A stretch of 64,000 bases of DNA from positions 124,001 to 188,000 of the forward strand of contig NZ_BCPT01000001.1 of NCBI RefSeq assembly GCF_001544095.1. Reading direction: 5' to 3'. The notes under the pieces are model-generated. The model worked only from the letters and a program-made list of their open reading frames with translations. It did not search any database and had not been told where the DNA came from. Source of the DNA: Enterococcus casseliflavus NBRC 100478 (GTDB taxonomy: Bacteria; Bacillota; Bacilli; Lactobacillales; Enterococcaceae). This document shows positions 22,764 to 31,387 of this stretch, in pieces. The stretch's first letter is position 1. Each line of letters starts with the position of its first letter. The position numbers and the translations under genes are program-made.

Positions 22764-22784
22764 TTAGTAAGTTTTCTTTACTAA
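22764..22784. promoter_or_regulatory. Candidate XylR operator at the xyloside ABC operon
   Basis: TTAGTAA-N7-TTACTAA, perfect arms and the same 21-bp length as the sites at xylB and xylR. It lies 75 bases upstream of the xynB start. A clear promoter could not be picked here; the AraC gene is divergent. Confidence 0.6.
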
Positions 22785-22955
22785 TATACCTAACAAAAAA
22801 AAGAAACTTGCTGCTGCAGCTCATTTTAAAAATATTCACTAATCATTGTTCTATTTACTTTCTTCAGCTGAACTGTCATAATTATAGAATGAAATCGCTA
22901 TCATTCACAGGACGATTTCCACACATCGATAGACAAAAAATGGAGGATAGATCGC

Positions 22956-23750
22956 GTGACCATTTTAGAAGAATACCATTTCGGCGAATACCTAGGCGTT
23001 TCCAGTTACCATCCCTACTCGCTTAATTACATGGAACATTTTCATCGTTCCTTTGAATTGCTTTTTTGTAGTGATGGCGAAGCGGTTGTCAAAATCGAAG
23101 AAAGTCCCTATGTCCTTACGACAGGCCAAGTGTTATTAGTCATGCCTTATCAGACTCATGCCATTGAAACCCCTAAGGAATCACAATTGCATATTCTTGT
23201 GTTTTCACCTGAGTATATTCCAGATTTTTACGCCAAAACGAAAGATTTCGCTTTGTCAGATCCGGTGATCACCATTGATTCATCTGTTGCCAAGCAGCTC
23301 TACTATCCTTTATTTGAAACGGATTCCCTCTATTTACGAAAATCGGCACTGTATCAAGTCCTTTACCTTTTTGAACACCAAACGACTTTATTACCAGCCA
23401 AAAATCAAGAGGATATCCTTATCCAGCTACTTGTTTACATCGAATCCCATTTCAAAGAAGAACTGACGCTCGAAAAACTAAGCAGCAGTATCGGTTATAG
23501 CAGCGTCTACGTTTCCAGAATGATCACCGATAAATTGAAAAGCACCTTTCCTCGGCTTTTGAATCAAGCAAGAATACGCCATGCCTCTTTTTTGCTGACC
23601 CATAGTCTCTTGCCGATTACGGAAGTAGCAGAACAAGCAGGCTTTCAAAATGTGCGAACCTTCAATCGAAATTTCAAAGCATTGACCTCACTGACGCCAA
23701 AAGAATACCGTTTAAAACACAATGCTCATTTTTCGTTGCTGAAGGAATAG
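22956..23750 (+). CDS. AraC-family regulator with cupin sensor
   Basis: 264 residues starting at a GTG preceded by GGAGG nine bases upstream. The N-terminal half is a cupin-type sugar-sensing fold (HFHRSFELLFCSDGEAVV), and the C-terminal 100 residues hold two HTH motifs (LEKLSSSIGYSSVYVSRMI and ITEVAEQAGFQNVRTFNRNF). It is divergent from the xynB-ABC operon and is probably its activator, acting together with XylR repression. The inducer is unknown. Confidence 0.9.
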   Translation: MTILEEYHFGEYLGVSSYHPYSLNYMEHFHRSFELLFCSDGEAVVKIEESPYVLTTGQVLLVMPYQTHAIETPKESQLHILVFSPEYIPDFYAKTKDFALSDPVITIDSSVAKQLYYPLFETDSLYLRKSALYQVLYLFEHQTTLLPAKNQEDILIQLLVYIESHFKEELTLEKLSSSIGYSSVYVSRMITDKLKSTFPRLLNQARIRHASFLLTHSLLPITEVAEQAGFQNVRTFNRNFKALTSLTPKEYRLKHNAHFSLLKE

Positions 23751-23755
23751 CGTAA

Positions 23756-23793
23756 AAAAAGCAGCTTCACTTAGCTGTAAAGTGAGCTGCTAC
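23756..23793. terminator. Hairpin terminator, T run on the minus strand
   Basis: AGCAGCTTCACTT pairs with AAGTGAGCTGCT (one bulge). Seven T follow on the minus strand only, so it should end transcripts coming from the HAD gene at 24014-24736; it may weakly end the AraC transcript too. The rest of 23794-24013 shows no gene. Confidence 0.65.
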
Positions 23794-24013
23794 AATCTTA
23801 CTCGTTTTTCTAGTCAGCCTTTTGCCTCATTCCTAGAAACTAGTGAAAAACGCTCTAACTTCCCCTTCTTCATAGAGAAATGAGCAGGAAAAAACCAATT
23901 GCAAAAATGAACCTTTGTTGTTTTACTGATTCCACAAAACTATGCCTGTTTTAAAACACCGTACTTTCTTGCTTCATACCCTTTTGCTTTGTTGATACTT
24001 CTTGGAATATCGA

Positions 24014-24736
24014 TCAATCCCAAGAAAAATGATTCACGACGAGCCAGTCTTTGACTTTCGTCAGATCAGAAAATGTTTTCACCTGTGCAGCTACTTCTTG
24101 CTCAAGTTTTGGCTGTTTAAGCAAAGGATACTTCCCATTTTTCTTGACTGGCAAAGTACTCAAATCATCCGCAATCAGAAAAGCTGGGATCTCGGCTTGT
24201 TTTGCGGCTTTTATGCCAGCTAGAGAATCTTCTAATACCAAGGCTTCTTCAGGCTTTACGCCTAATTGTTGGCAGGCTGTTAGAAAGATTTCTGGATCAG
24301 GTTTGCCCTTTCGCACTTGATCCCCAGAAACCACCGTATCAAACCAATCTGGCATCTGTTCCATTTCAAAGTACGCCTTGATTTTTTCTTTCGATGAAGA
24401 GGATGCCACGGCTATCAAGCAATCTTGTTTTTTTAATGCTTCCAACAGTTCAAGAAGGCCGGGCTTTTTAAATACCCGTTTTTCTTCAGCTAAAATCACT
24501 TCTTTCTGACGATTCATCGCTGCTCGCCACCGATTCGTTGGTACCGTACTGCCATAAAGTTCCTGCATCCCTTTACGAATATCTGCTTCCGTTCTGCCAG
24601 TCAGGTAATAATAAACTTCTTGGCAAACTTCAAAATCATATTCCTCCGCGGCTCTTAAATAAGCGCGGTAAGCTAGACGACCTGTTTCAAACATCAAACC
24701 GTCCATATCAAAAATCACCAGTTTTATCTTTTTCAT
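24014..24736 (-). CDS. HAD-family phosphatase / beta-phosphoglucomutase-like
   Basis: 240 residues from ATG 24736, selected because AGGAGG precedes it; codons further upstream lie in the preceding terminator. Motif I is DMDGLMFE with nucleophile Asp10 and acid/base Asp12; Ser in VASSSSKEK, Lys in RKGKPDPEIF and the acidic EDSLAGIKAA motif complete the HAD site. An alpha-helical cap lies between motifs I and II. The substrate is not predictable. It follows the terminator of the sugar-acid operon, so it may be expressed by read-through or its own promoter. Confidence 0.9.
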   Translation of the reverse strand: MKKIKLVIFDMDGLMFETGRLAYRAYLRAAEEYDFEVCQEVYYYLTGRTEADIRKGMQELYGSTVPTNRWRAAMNRQKEVILAEEKRVFKKPGLLELLEALKKQDCLIAVASSSSKEKIKAYFEMEQMPDWFDTVVSGDQVRKGKPDPEIFLTACQQLGVKPEEALVLEDSLAGIKAAKQAEIPAFLIADDLSTLPVKKNGKYPLLKQPKLEQEVAAQVKTFSDLTKVKDWLVVNHFSWD

Positions 24737-24764
24737 CCTATAGCCTCCTTTACTTTTCTGCGAA

Positions 24765-24807
24765 TAAAAAAGCAATGGTACCAAAATCCTTTGGCCCCCA
24801 TTGCTTC
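24765..24807 (-). terminator. Terminator of the sugar-acid operon
   Basis: On the minus strand AAGCAATGG pairs with CCATTGCTT around a 19-base loop, followed by TTTTTTATT. It lies just after eda. Confidence 0.85.
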
Positions 24808-24832
24808 ACCTTGTTTATTTACAGCTGACTGC

Positions 24833-25450
24833 TCAACTTAGCAATGATTTTACATGCGCCAAATGGCTGTCAGCCTTTTCCCGACCTTCTTTTACTAATG
24901 ATTCTGAAAGAATGAAGGAGCCGCCAACTGCTAGCACTTGCGGATCAGATAAATAGTCTTGCATATTTTCGAGGTTGATTCCGCCAGTTGGGACAAATCG
25001 AATATCATAAAATGGACCGCTGAGGGCTTTGATCGCCGGCAAGCCCCCGTAGATATCCGCGGGGAAAAATTTCACAACTGATAAGCCATAAGCCGCTGCT
25101 CGTTGAATGTCATTTGGGGTAGCTGTTCCTGGAAACACTGGAATGTTTTTGGCAAGACAAAATTCCACCACATCTGGTACAAGAGCAGGGGAAACAATAA
25201 AGCGCGCCCCTTTCTCAACTGCTGCTTTCGCTTGTTCTAAGGTGCGCACCGTGCCTGCGCCTACGATCAATTTACCTGATTGAGAGAGTTTTTCAATCGC
25301 TGCTAAAGCAAGGTCACTGCGGAAGGTCACTTCAATAAAGGGTAGTTCATGTTCGATCAACAGTGATTCTACTACTGGCAAATAGGTAAGATCCGTTGCA
25401 GTGTAAAGAGGCAATACCCTTGTTTTTGCCAATTGTTCATCGAGTGTCAT
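24833..25450 (-). CDS. eda: 2-keto-3-deoxy-6-phosphogluconate aldolase
   Basis: 205 residues, the normal size of bacterial KDPG/KHG aldolases. Glu40 in FIEVTFRS and the Schiff-base Lys127 in VVKFFPAD are in place, and the phosphate loop FVPTGGINLEN is conserved. It splits KDPG to pyruvate and glyceraldehyde 3-phosphate. It overlaps uxuA by four bases and is the last gene of a PTS-based sugar-acid operon, so it is the exit to glycolysis. Confidence 0.95.
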   Translation of the reverse strand: MTLDEQLAKTRVLPLYTATDLTYLPVVESLLIEHELPFIEVTFRSDLALAAIEKLSQSGKLIVGAGTVRTLEQAKAAVEKGARFIVSPALVPDVVEFCLAKNIPVFPGTATPNDIQRAAAYGLSVVKFFPADIYGGLPAIKALSGPFYDIRFVPTGGINLENMQDYLSDPQVLAVGGSFILSESLVKEGREKADSHLAHVKSLLS

Positions 25451-26544
25451 ACACTCTTTCCTCCCTTCGTTTCCTTCGATTGCATTTGCTCTTTCAAGAC
25501 GGCTTCATGAAGCCCTTGAAGATAACTGATCCCAATCGCGCGATCATATAGACCATAGCCTGGCATCGCCACTTCCCCCCAGATCGTCCGCCCGTGATCT
25601 GGACGGATGACGCCATCAAAACCGACCTCAACCAAGGCTTTCATGATGGCATACATATCTAATGATCCTTCGGTGGACAGATGGGCGGACTCTTTAAATT
25701 TACGTTCCCCCATAAACAACACATTGCGGAAATGAACAAAGTTGATGCGTCCTTTTAAGGCATGAACGATCTTCACCATGTCGTTTTCTGGATCGGCACC
25801 TAACGAACCGGTGCACAACGTTACCCCATTATATGGCGAATCCACGATGGCCATGATTTTTTTCAAGTCCTCTAAATTTTTGGTGATTCGTGGCAAGCCA
25901 AAAATTTCCCAAGGTGGATCGTCGGGATGGATCGCCATTTTCACATCTACTTCTTCACACACAGGAATGATCCGCTTTAAGAAATAGCTTAAGTTATCAA
26001 AGAGGATCTCTTGAGTGACCCCTTCATAAGTTGCCATCAAACGCTGGAACTTTTTCAGTCGTTCTTCTTCCCAACCTGGCAATTGAAAGCCTTTTGATTG
26101 GCTATGGATCAGCGTATACATCTCACTAGGTTCCATATCATCCACAACGGCTTGATCATAGAGCAAGGAGAAGCTGCCATCCTCGTTTTGATAAAATAGA
26201 TTTGTTTTGGCCCAGCCGAAGATTGGTTTGAAGCTATAGCAGATCATATGTACATCACAAGCTGCTAAATTCCGAATCGTTTGAATATATTGATCGATGT
26301 AGTGATCCCGTTCCTCTGTTCCAGCTTTGATCGCATCGTGGATCGCCACACTCTCAATCCCTAATAGCGAAAGATGCTCTTTTTCAATTGATGCTTTTAG
26401 TGCGTTGATTTCGGAAATCTCCCAGACATCTCCGGGCATTTTATTCAGAAGTGTTCCTACAATGCCGTGCATTCCTGGAATTTGTCGAATATTCGTTAAC
26501 GGGATCGTATCCCCTTCCCCGTACCATCGAAACCCCCATTGCAT
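25447..26544 (-). CDS. uxuA: Mannonate dehydratase family protein
   Basis: 365 residues, the UxuA length, with the family start MQWGFRWYGEGD, the metal-site segments CEEVDVKMAIHPDDPPW and FVHFRNVLF, and the C-terminal RPDHGRTIWGE. Family members dehydrate D-mannonate to 2-keto-3-deoxygluconate. Here it sits directly before eda and downstream of a PTS that would deliver a phosphorylated acid, and no KDG kinase or Edd is in the operon. Either a KDG kinase is elsewhere or this protein acts on a 6-phosphate. That point is inference. Confidence 0.92.
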   Translation of the reverse strand: MQWGFRWYGEGDTIPLTNIRQIPGMHGIVGTLLNKMPGDVWEISEINALKASIEKEHLSLLGIESVAIHDAIKAGTEERDHYIDQYIQTIRNLAACDVHMICYSFKPIFGWAKTNLFYQNEDGSFSLLYDQAVVDDMEPSEMYTLIHSQSKGFQLPGWEEERLKKFQRLMATYEGVTQEILFDNLSYFLKRIIPVCEEVDVKMAIHPDDPPWEIFGLPRITKNLEDLKKIMAIVDSPYNGVTLCTGSLGADPENDMVKIVHALKGRINFVHFRNVLFMGERKFKESAHLSTEGSLDMYAIMKALVEVGFDGVIRPDHGRTIWGEVAMPGYGLYDRAIGISYLQGLHEAVLKEQMQSKETKGGKSV

Positions 26545-26564
26545 TTGCTGTCATCCTTTCGTTT

Positions 26565-27020
26565 TTAAAAATCATCGTCCTCATCAGTTTCTTCGCTACT
26601 ATCACCTGCTGAAGAATTGTGCCAAAGCGCTACACTATTTTCTCCTTGCTGGATCACTGCTGCCACCGCCTGTTCAATCGGTGTTGCCAAAAATTGGTGA
26701 TTGATCGCTTCTAATACCATCGGCAGATTCACTCCGCCGATCACATACGTCTTTTCCTGAAGAGGTTCTTCTAATTGATTGATCGTTACAACCGACTGAT
26801 TGTAGGGACTCGCACTCAATAGATCAGCAAACACCACTACACCGTCCCCTTGATCTGTTTCGTGGATCGCTTCATGGATTTTGTTTCCCAGAAGTTGAAT
26901 ATCCTCTCCGTGGTTCAAATTAACGACCGCAATATTTTCGACACTGCCCATGATCACCTCTGCAGCATCTTTAAAACCAGTACTCAGCTGTCCGTGAGTT
27001 GCCAATACGATTCCTAACAA
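26565..27020 (-). CDS. PTS EIIA, mannose family (sugar-acid type)
   Basis: 151 residues of the EIIA-Man fold with the phospho-acceptor His9 in [11 protein letters not shown] and the conserved [10 protein letters not shown] loop. It takes phosphate from HPr and passes it to EIIB (28022-28528). The tail is acidic (EETDEDDD). The gene is separated from the IIC-IID-IIB genes by the frameshifted membrane gene. Mannose-family PTS next to KDPG enzymes are typical for gluconate, glucosaminate and related acids. Confidence 0.92.
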   Translation of the reverse strand: MLGIVLATHGQLSTGFKDAAEVIMGSVENIAVVNLNHGEDIQLLGNKIHEAIHETDQGDGVVVFADLLSASPYNQSVVTINQLEEPLQEKTYVIGGVNLPMVLEAINHQFLATPIEQAVAAVIQQGENSVALWHNSSAGDSSEETDEDDDF

Positions 27021-27044
27021 ATGTTGTTCCTCCTTTTTCGCTTC

Positions 27045-27596
27045 CTAACCAAATAACGCAAGGACTTTTTGCATATTCCTACTATTCAGCTCTTTTTGCT
27101 TTAATTGTTTTCTAGGCAACACATACGTCTGATCCTGCTGCTTTTCTGCACAAAACAGATAGTTGATGCTGCCCATCGCTTCACTACTGTGTTCGATCGC
27201 CAGCTGCTGCAGTTGCCCTTCATTGAATTGCTTGCCGATAGCTCGAACCGGAGCATCGGCGCCGATAGAATCTAAATAATAAATCTTCGCATTCGGCCCT
27301 ACTGAATCACGTAACACTTCCAACCCGCGTTCTCCGTAACTTCCTTCATCAAGAAATGCGAAGGCCGTCGTTGTTTGACTGTTTTGACTGATTAGGGACA
27401 GCAGCGCTAAGATAGAGGAGGTATTGCGGGTTAGATTTTGCTGAAATCCTGCCCCGCGGCTTACGCGATTTAATAGCAGAAAATAAATACCGACCCCTGA
27501 AGCAAAAAGCGCTGTTTGCCAAGACAATAAGGGAAATCTCCCTGAGGCAAAGTGGATATAAAGCCAAGTCCCCAACAACCCTAAAAGAATCATCAC
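27045..27596 (-). pseudogene. Degenerate M28-like membrane protein, 3' part (frameshifted)
   Basis: The frame codes 183 residues from a GTG that has no ribosome site. Reading the same frame further upstream (to about 27623) adds codons that complete a transmembrane helix (FILTASAVMILLGLLG). The later segments NTSSILALLSL and TAFAFLDEGSYGERGLEVL resemble M28 metallopeptidase motifs (DNASGVAALLE and FVFFDAEE) but lack the metal ligands. With the preceding 103-residue frame it makes one protein if one base is restored in the A run at 27625-27628. Function unknown. An authentic second gene is possible but unlikely. Confidence 0.6.
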
Positions 27597-27607
27597 TGCT
27601 GAAGCAG

Positions 27608-27919
27608 TCAGAATAAATTGATTGTTTTACGACCTTGCTCCTGCCGATCAAAAAAATGGTAATCGCCGAAATGCTCTGGCGGTGTATCATAATATGTGCA
27701 GATGATCCGTTTTGCTTTGGTCAGATCACCAACATACAAATTGCGTGAGGCGTTTTTTTTCGTGTGATCATACTCGATCACCTGAAGGTCTTTGCGAAAT
27801 GGAATGATATCCGCGATGAGTGCCTTCAAAAATATTTGTTTGCTTTTATCCGTGGAACGCGATCGGTAGACATACCGATAACGAAAAAGCCAATCACGAA
27901 ATGTTTCTGTTTGATTCAT
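27608..27919 (-). pseudogene. Degenerate M28-like membrane protein, 5' part (frameshifted)
   Basis: 103 residues ending in GRKTINLF. It holds LTKAKRIICTYYDTPP, like the HYDT strand of M28 peptidases with His replaced by Tyr. Eleven bases separate its stop from the next open frame, which is -1 relative to it. Restoring one A in the four-A run at 27625-27628 would read RKNNQFILTASAV and join both parts into a protein of about 290 residues. It sits between the EIIB and EIIA genes. The basic N-terminal part has no signal peptide; the restored protein would have one or two central helices. Confidence 0.6.
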
Positions 27920-28021
27920 GGCGAATTCTCCTATTCACAAATTACTGACAAGGAAGGAGGAACTCTATTTTTATAAAATCCTCCGCCTTCCTCTTCAACA
28001 GATGACGAACTCGCTCAATGA

Positions 28022-28528
28022 TTACAAATTGAACTGCTTCAACACATCTTTAAGCGTTGATTTCGGTGCAGAAGGTGTTGCTTGAAAATAGATTGATTCC
28101 ACACCGTACGCTTCGTTCATTTCTTTGAGTTTTTGCGCATCAGCTTGATTTAAATAAACAGATTTCGTTACTAAGAGATCTTTCTCGGGATCTTTTTGGG
28201 CGATACCGCCTATGTTCAATTCTTTCATTGGCACGCCGTGTTTGACTAAGTCGTACATCACACTAACAGTTTTAGCGATCAAAATACAGTTGTAATCTTT
28301 GAAGTTGTATTCATCCCAGTAAAATTTGGCTTTTTCTGGTGTAACGACGATCGTTTTTTGCCCTGTGCGGCTACCGGCATTTTTGTATAATTCCCGCATG
28401 AACTTATCCTTAGCTACTACCTCATCCACTACAAAAATCGAGTTGACTCCGCTTTTTTGTGACAAGGTCATCATGACCTGCCCATGGATCAATCGTTCAT
28501 CTACTCGTGCTAAATTTACTACACCCAT
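28022..28528 (-). CDS. PTS EIIB, mannose family
   Basis: 168 residues from ATG 28528 (MGVVNLARVDERLIHGQ), preferred over the GTG three codons earlier because AGGAAG has the right spacing. His15 in RLIHGQV is the phospho-acceptor of EIIB-Man proteins. It transfers phosphate from EIIA to the sugar bound by EIIC/EIID. It follows EIID by 18 bases. Confidence 0.93.
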   Translation of the reverse strand: MGVVNLARVDERLIHGQVMMTLSQKSGVNSIFVVDEVVAKDKFMRELYKNAGSRTGQKTIVVTPEKAKFYWDEYNFKDYNCILIAKTVSVMYDLVKHGVPMKELNIGGIAQKDPEKDLLVTKSVYLNQADAQKLKEMNEAYGVESIYFQATPSAPKSTLKDVLKQFNL

Positions 28529-28546
28529 TTTTTCCACTTCCTTTTC

Positions 28547-29404
28547 TTATAAAATACCGACACCGGCTAAAATAATCAGAATCAAGGTCAGCCATAGTAA
28601 TGCTTGCGTGACTTTTAATCCTTTCTTTGTATAGAACCAGTAGACGCCCATTACAACTGCTAACGGCAAGATCCCTGGTACAATCTGATCAAGGATATCT
28701 TGGATAATAAATTCTCGTCCAGAGATATCAAACTGCAGCGAAGAACTGACTTTGACATAGTTTCCAGCCAGAACCCCCATCATAAACAAACCGAGAACCG
28801 ACAGTGTTTCAATGGCGGTTTGGACGCCTGTACTCTGCATCAAACCAGTTGCATTGCGCCCCATCGAAAATGCTTGACGGGCGAAAAACATTCCTAGAGA
28901 AACTTGATACAGTGCAAAGCAAATGAATGGGAACAACGCACCTAGTGGACTTCCTTGCTGTGCCCAAGGAACAGCAATCGCAATAAAGATATATTGAACG
29001 GTTCCTGAGTCGATGGCATCCCCGATTCCTGCTAAAGCACCCATCAAACCAGCTTTCGTGTTGTACATTAGATCATCTTGCATCAAAATCTCTTTTTTCT
29101 CATGCTCTTCCTCGGCCCGCTGTTGTTCCATTGACGACATCAGCCCAGTGATGACTCCGCCCCCCCAACTCAGCTGGGTATTGAAAAACAGCAGTTGGCG
29201 TTTGTAGGCAGCTTTCAGTGCCTCATCGTCTTTGTAAAGTTTGCGCAAAATCGGCATCATGGCGTATAAAAGCGAGGGTGATAAATACCGTTCAAATGAA
29301 TGCGGGATCTCATTGGCGAAATGCCATCTTAGGTATGCTTTTGTGACATCTTTCTTCGTGATTTCTTCTGGTGCGCCTTGCGCTTTTTGAATTATTTCGG
29401 TCAT
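28547..29404 (-). CDS. PTS EIID, mannose family
   Basis: 285 residues with the EIID signature (LRWHFANEIPHSFERYLSPSL, GDAIDSGTVQYIF) and C-terminal helices. With EIIC it forms the membrane channel. A conserved long cytoplasmic region precedes the hydrophobic part, as in ManZ. Confidence 0.93.
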   Translation of the reverse strand: MTEIIQKAQGAPEEITKKDVTKAYLRWHFANEIPHSFERYLSPSLLYAMMPILRKLYKDDEALKAAYKRQLLFFNTQLSWGGGVITGLMSSMEQQRAEEEHEKKEILMQDDLMYNTKAGLMGALAGIGDAIDSGTVQYIFIAIAVPWAQQGSPLGALFPFICFALYQVSLGMFFARQAFSMGRNATGLMQSTGVQTAIETLSVLGLFMMGVLAGNYVKVSSSLQFDISGREFIIQDILDQIVPGILPLAVVMGVYWFYTKKGLKVTQALLWLTLILIILAGVGIL

Positions 29405-29423
29405 TACTGCTCCTCCTTATCGA

Positions 29424-30257
29424 TTAGAACCCGTCATCATAGTCATCGTCATCATCAAAGGATGGTGATGCTGTATTCGTTTCTGGGGCTGGGACCAATT
29501 TTCCTTTTTGTGACTGAACAAAAATCAACGCGATCAAAATGCCAAAAATCGCATAGGTGACCATGGTAATTTCCAGCGAACTGAAAACTACACTCATGAA
29601 ATAGGCCAAGAAGAAAAAGACCATATAATCTTTTCGACCGATCACATAGACGGTAGTTGCAATCCCGATCGCTGCCAATCCTCCTCCGACTACTTCTAAA
29701 ATATGAATAACGACTGTCCCCTCAAGAGCATTGATGACATCAGCAATCAGTGGAGCGCCTAAATAAAGTGCAATAAATACCAGCGGAACAAATAAAATAA
29801 ATGAAGCCAGCGTTGGGTATAAAATAATTGAACGCGTCATTGCCTTGGCATTAAGATCTTCTACTGCTTTATCCGTATACTTTCCTAAGAAGGTATTGAT
29901 AAAGAAACGGAACTGATACAAATAACTCCCTAGCAACCCAACAGGAACGGCAACAGCAATCGCTGCTTCTGGTTGCAGATTTCCTAGCAAAGCTACCGGT
30001 ACGGCAATCGCCGCAGCAATCGAAGGTTCCGCCGGCATGGATCCGCCAGGAGAAAATACCCCCATGTAAATCATTTGTAAAGCGGCAGTAACGATCATGG
30101 CTTGAGCCACATTTCCCATCACCAGTCCGACAACTAATCCCGTCATCAATGGTGAAAAACGTAAAGTCAGTGTGGCGCCTCCGCCGAGCCAACGAGACAT
30201 GACTGCTGCAACCCATAGCGCAATCAGTAAACTTTGTGTAACACTTAATGTATCCAT
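29424..30257 (-). CDS. PTS EIIC, mannose family
   Basis: 277 residues with about seven helices and the ManY-like motif PGGSMPAEPSIAAA. The C-terminus ends in a run of Asp (FDDDDDYDDGF); the EIIA of this system also ends in an acidic tail. First of the PTS genes, 11 bases after the dehydrogenase gene. Confidence 0.93.
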   Translation of the reverse strand: MDTLSVTQSLLIALWVAAVMSRWLGGGATLTLRFSPLMTGLVVGLVMGNVAQAMIVTAALQMIYMGVFSPGGSMPAEPSIAAAIAVPVALLGNLQPEAAIAVAVPVGLLGSYLYQFRFFINTFLGKYTDKAVEDLNAKAMTRSIILYPTLASFILFVPLVFIALYLGAPLIADVINALEGTVVIHILEVVGGGLAAIGIATTVYVIGRKDYMVFFFLAYFMSVVFSSLEITMVTYAIFGILIALIFVQSQKGKLVPAPETNTASPSFDDDDDYDDGF

Positions 30258-30268
30258 TTTTCCTCCTC

Positions 30269-31381
30269 CTAAACTTCTTTCAAATAGTTTTCTAAATCAA
30301 GAACAGCTTCTTTCAAGCGTTCTTTGGTGATTAAGACTGGAATCAAGTGTACTTTTTCTTTCGAATCTATGAACTGCACCAACTGATCGATGACTTGTGC
30401 ATCTTCAGGAAAAATACCCATTTGATGTAAACTCATTGGTAAGTGCAATTCTTGATAAAAGGGGATCAACTGATCGATGACCGTCCATTTTTCTTCAAGG
30501 GCTAATTGATAAAACATCCCATAGGCAACCTTTTCCCCGTGAAGAAAACGATGACTTTCAGGCAGATATTTACTGATGGCATCATGCATCGCATGCGCTG
30601 CTGCATTGCGGGCATATTTATCGCCTAGCCCGCCTACCATTCCAGCAACTGCAATAACGATCTCCGACAAGTGACAAAAGGCGTCTGTCACTTCCTGCCG
30701 CTTCATATCTTCAATCGCTTGTTTCGATTGTGTCAAAATAGCTGTTTCGCATAATTTTGCTGTATAGCCTGCCATTTGCAAGAAGGGCTCATTTTTCAAA
30801 TGTGGTTGGGCTAAGATTGCTTCCGATTCAATCCACTTTGCCAACGTATCTGCTAAACCGGCGATGAAGTAGGAGACTGGTGCATCGATCACTAAAGTCG
30901 GATCGGTAATCAAAAAAGCAGCCTGTCTTAAATAGTGTTCCGACTTTCCTTCAGATTCTCCCGACTCTTTATACATGACAGACAAGGGTGTCCATGGTGC
31001 ACAATTACTGGCCAATGTTGGGATCAGTCCAAAGGGTCGATTGACTACATGTGCTGCATATCCCACTAAGTCGGCTAACTTCCCGCCGCCAACCCCCAGA
31101 ATAAAATCGATCGCCAGTTCTTCAACAAGATCAGCAATCAGCCCAGCGCCATAATAGCTGCATTCTCCCGTGTAGCGATGATAAAAAATTTCCAAATACG
31201 CATCTTCTAAAAAGAGTAATTTTGGTTTCGCTTTTTCCCATGAAACCGTTCCATGTACGAGCAGCAGTCGTTTTACTTTGTACTCTTTTAATACTTCCGG
31301 CACATAGTCGATCGCGCCTTCATGGTAACGATAAACTTGCGGTCCAACCTTTACTTTTAAATCCGTTAGCACGAGTTTCAC
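30269..31381 (-). CDS. Iron-containing alcohol dehydrogenase family (glycerol dehydrogenase-like)
   Basis: 370 residues. FILGVGGGKLADLVGYAA is the NAD-binding GGGK motif, and metal ligands are expected at Asp in GLADTLAKW and His in AAAHAMHDA and FLHGEKVAYG. The closest known subgroup is the glycerol dehydrogenase / hydroxycarboxylate dehydrogenase type (YbdH/HcxA). In this operon it probably reduces or oxidises a keto group of a sugar acid or a breakdown product. The substrate is not determinable from sequence. Confidence 0.85.
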   Translation of the reverse strand: MKLVLTDLKVKVGPQVYRYHEGAIDYVPEVLKEYKVKRLLLVHGTVSWEKAKPKLLFLEDAYLEIFYHRYTGECSYYGAGLIADLVEELAIDFILGVGGGKLADLVGYAAHVVNRPFGLIPTLASNCAPWTPLSVMYKESGESEGKSEHYLRQAAFLITDPTLVIDAPVSYFIAGLADTLAKWIESEAILAQPHLKNEPFLQMAGYTAKLCETAILTQSKQAIEDMKRQEVTDAFCHLSEIVIAVAGMVGGLGDKYARNAAAHAMHDAISKYLPESHRFLHGEKVAYGMFYQLALEEKWTVIDQLIPFYQELHLPMSLHQMGIFPEDAQVIDQLVQFIDSKEKVHLIPVLITKERLKEAVLDLENYLKEV

Positions 31382-31387
31382 TCTCCT

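Noticed and set aside
27349-27690. 113-codon frame on the minus strand spanning the frameshift
   Set aside because: It is the third frame over the broken M28-like gene, with low-complexity composition; the two other frames together give the sensible protein.
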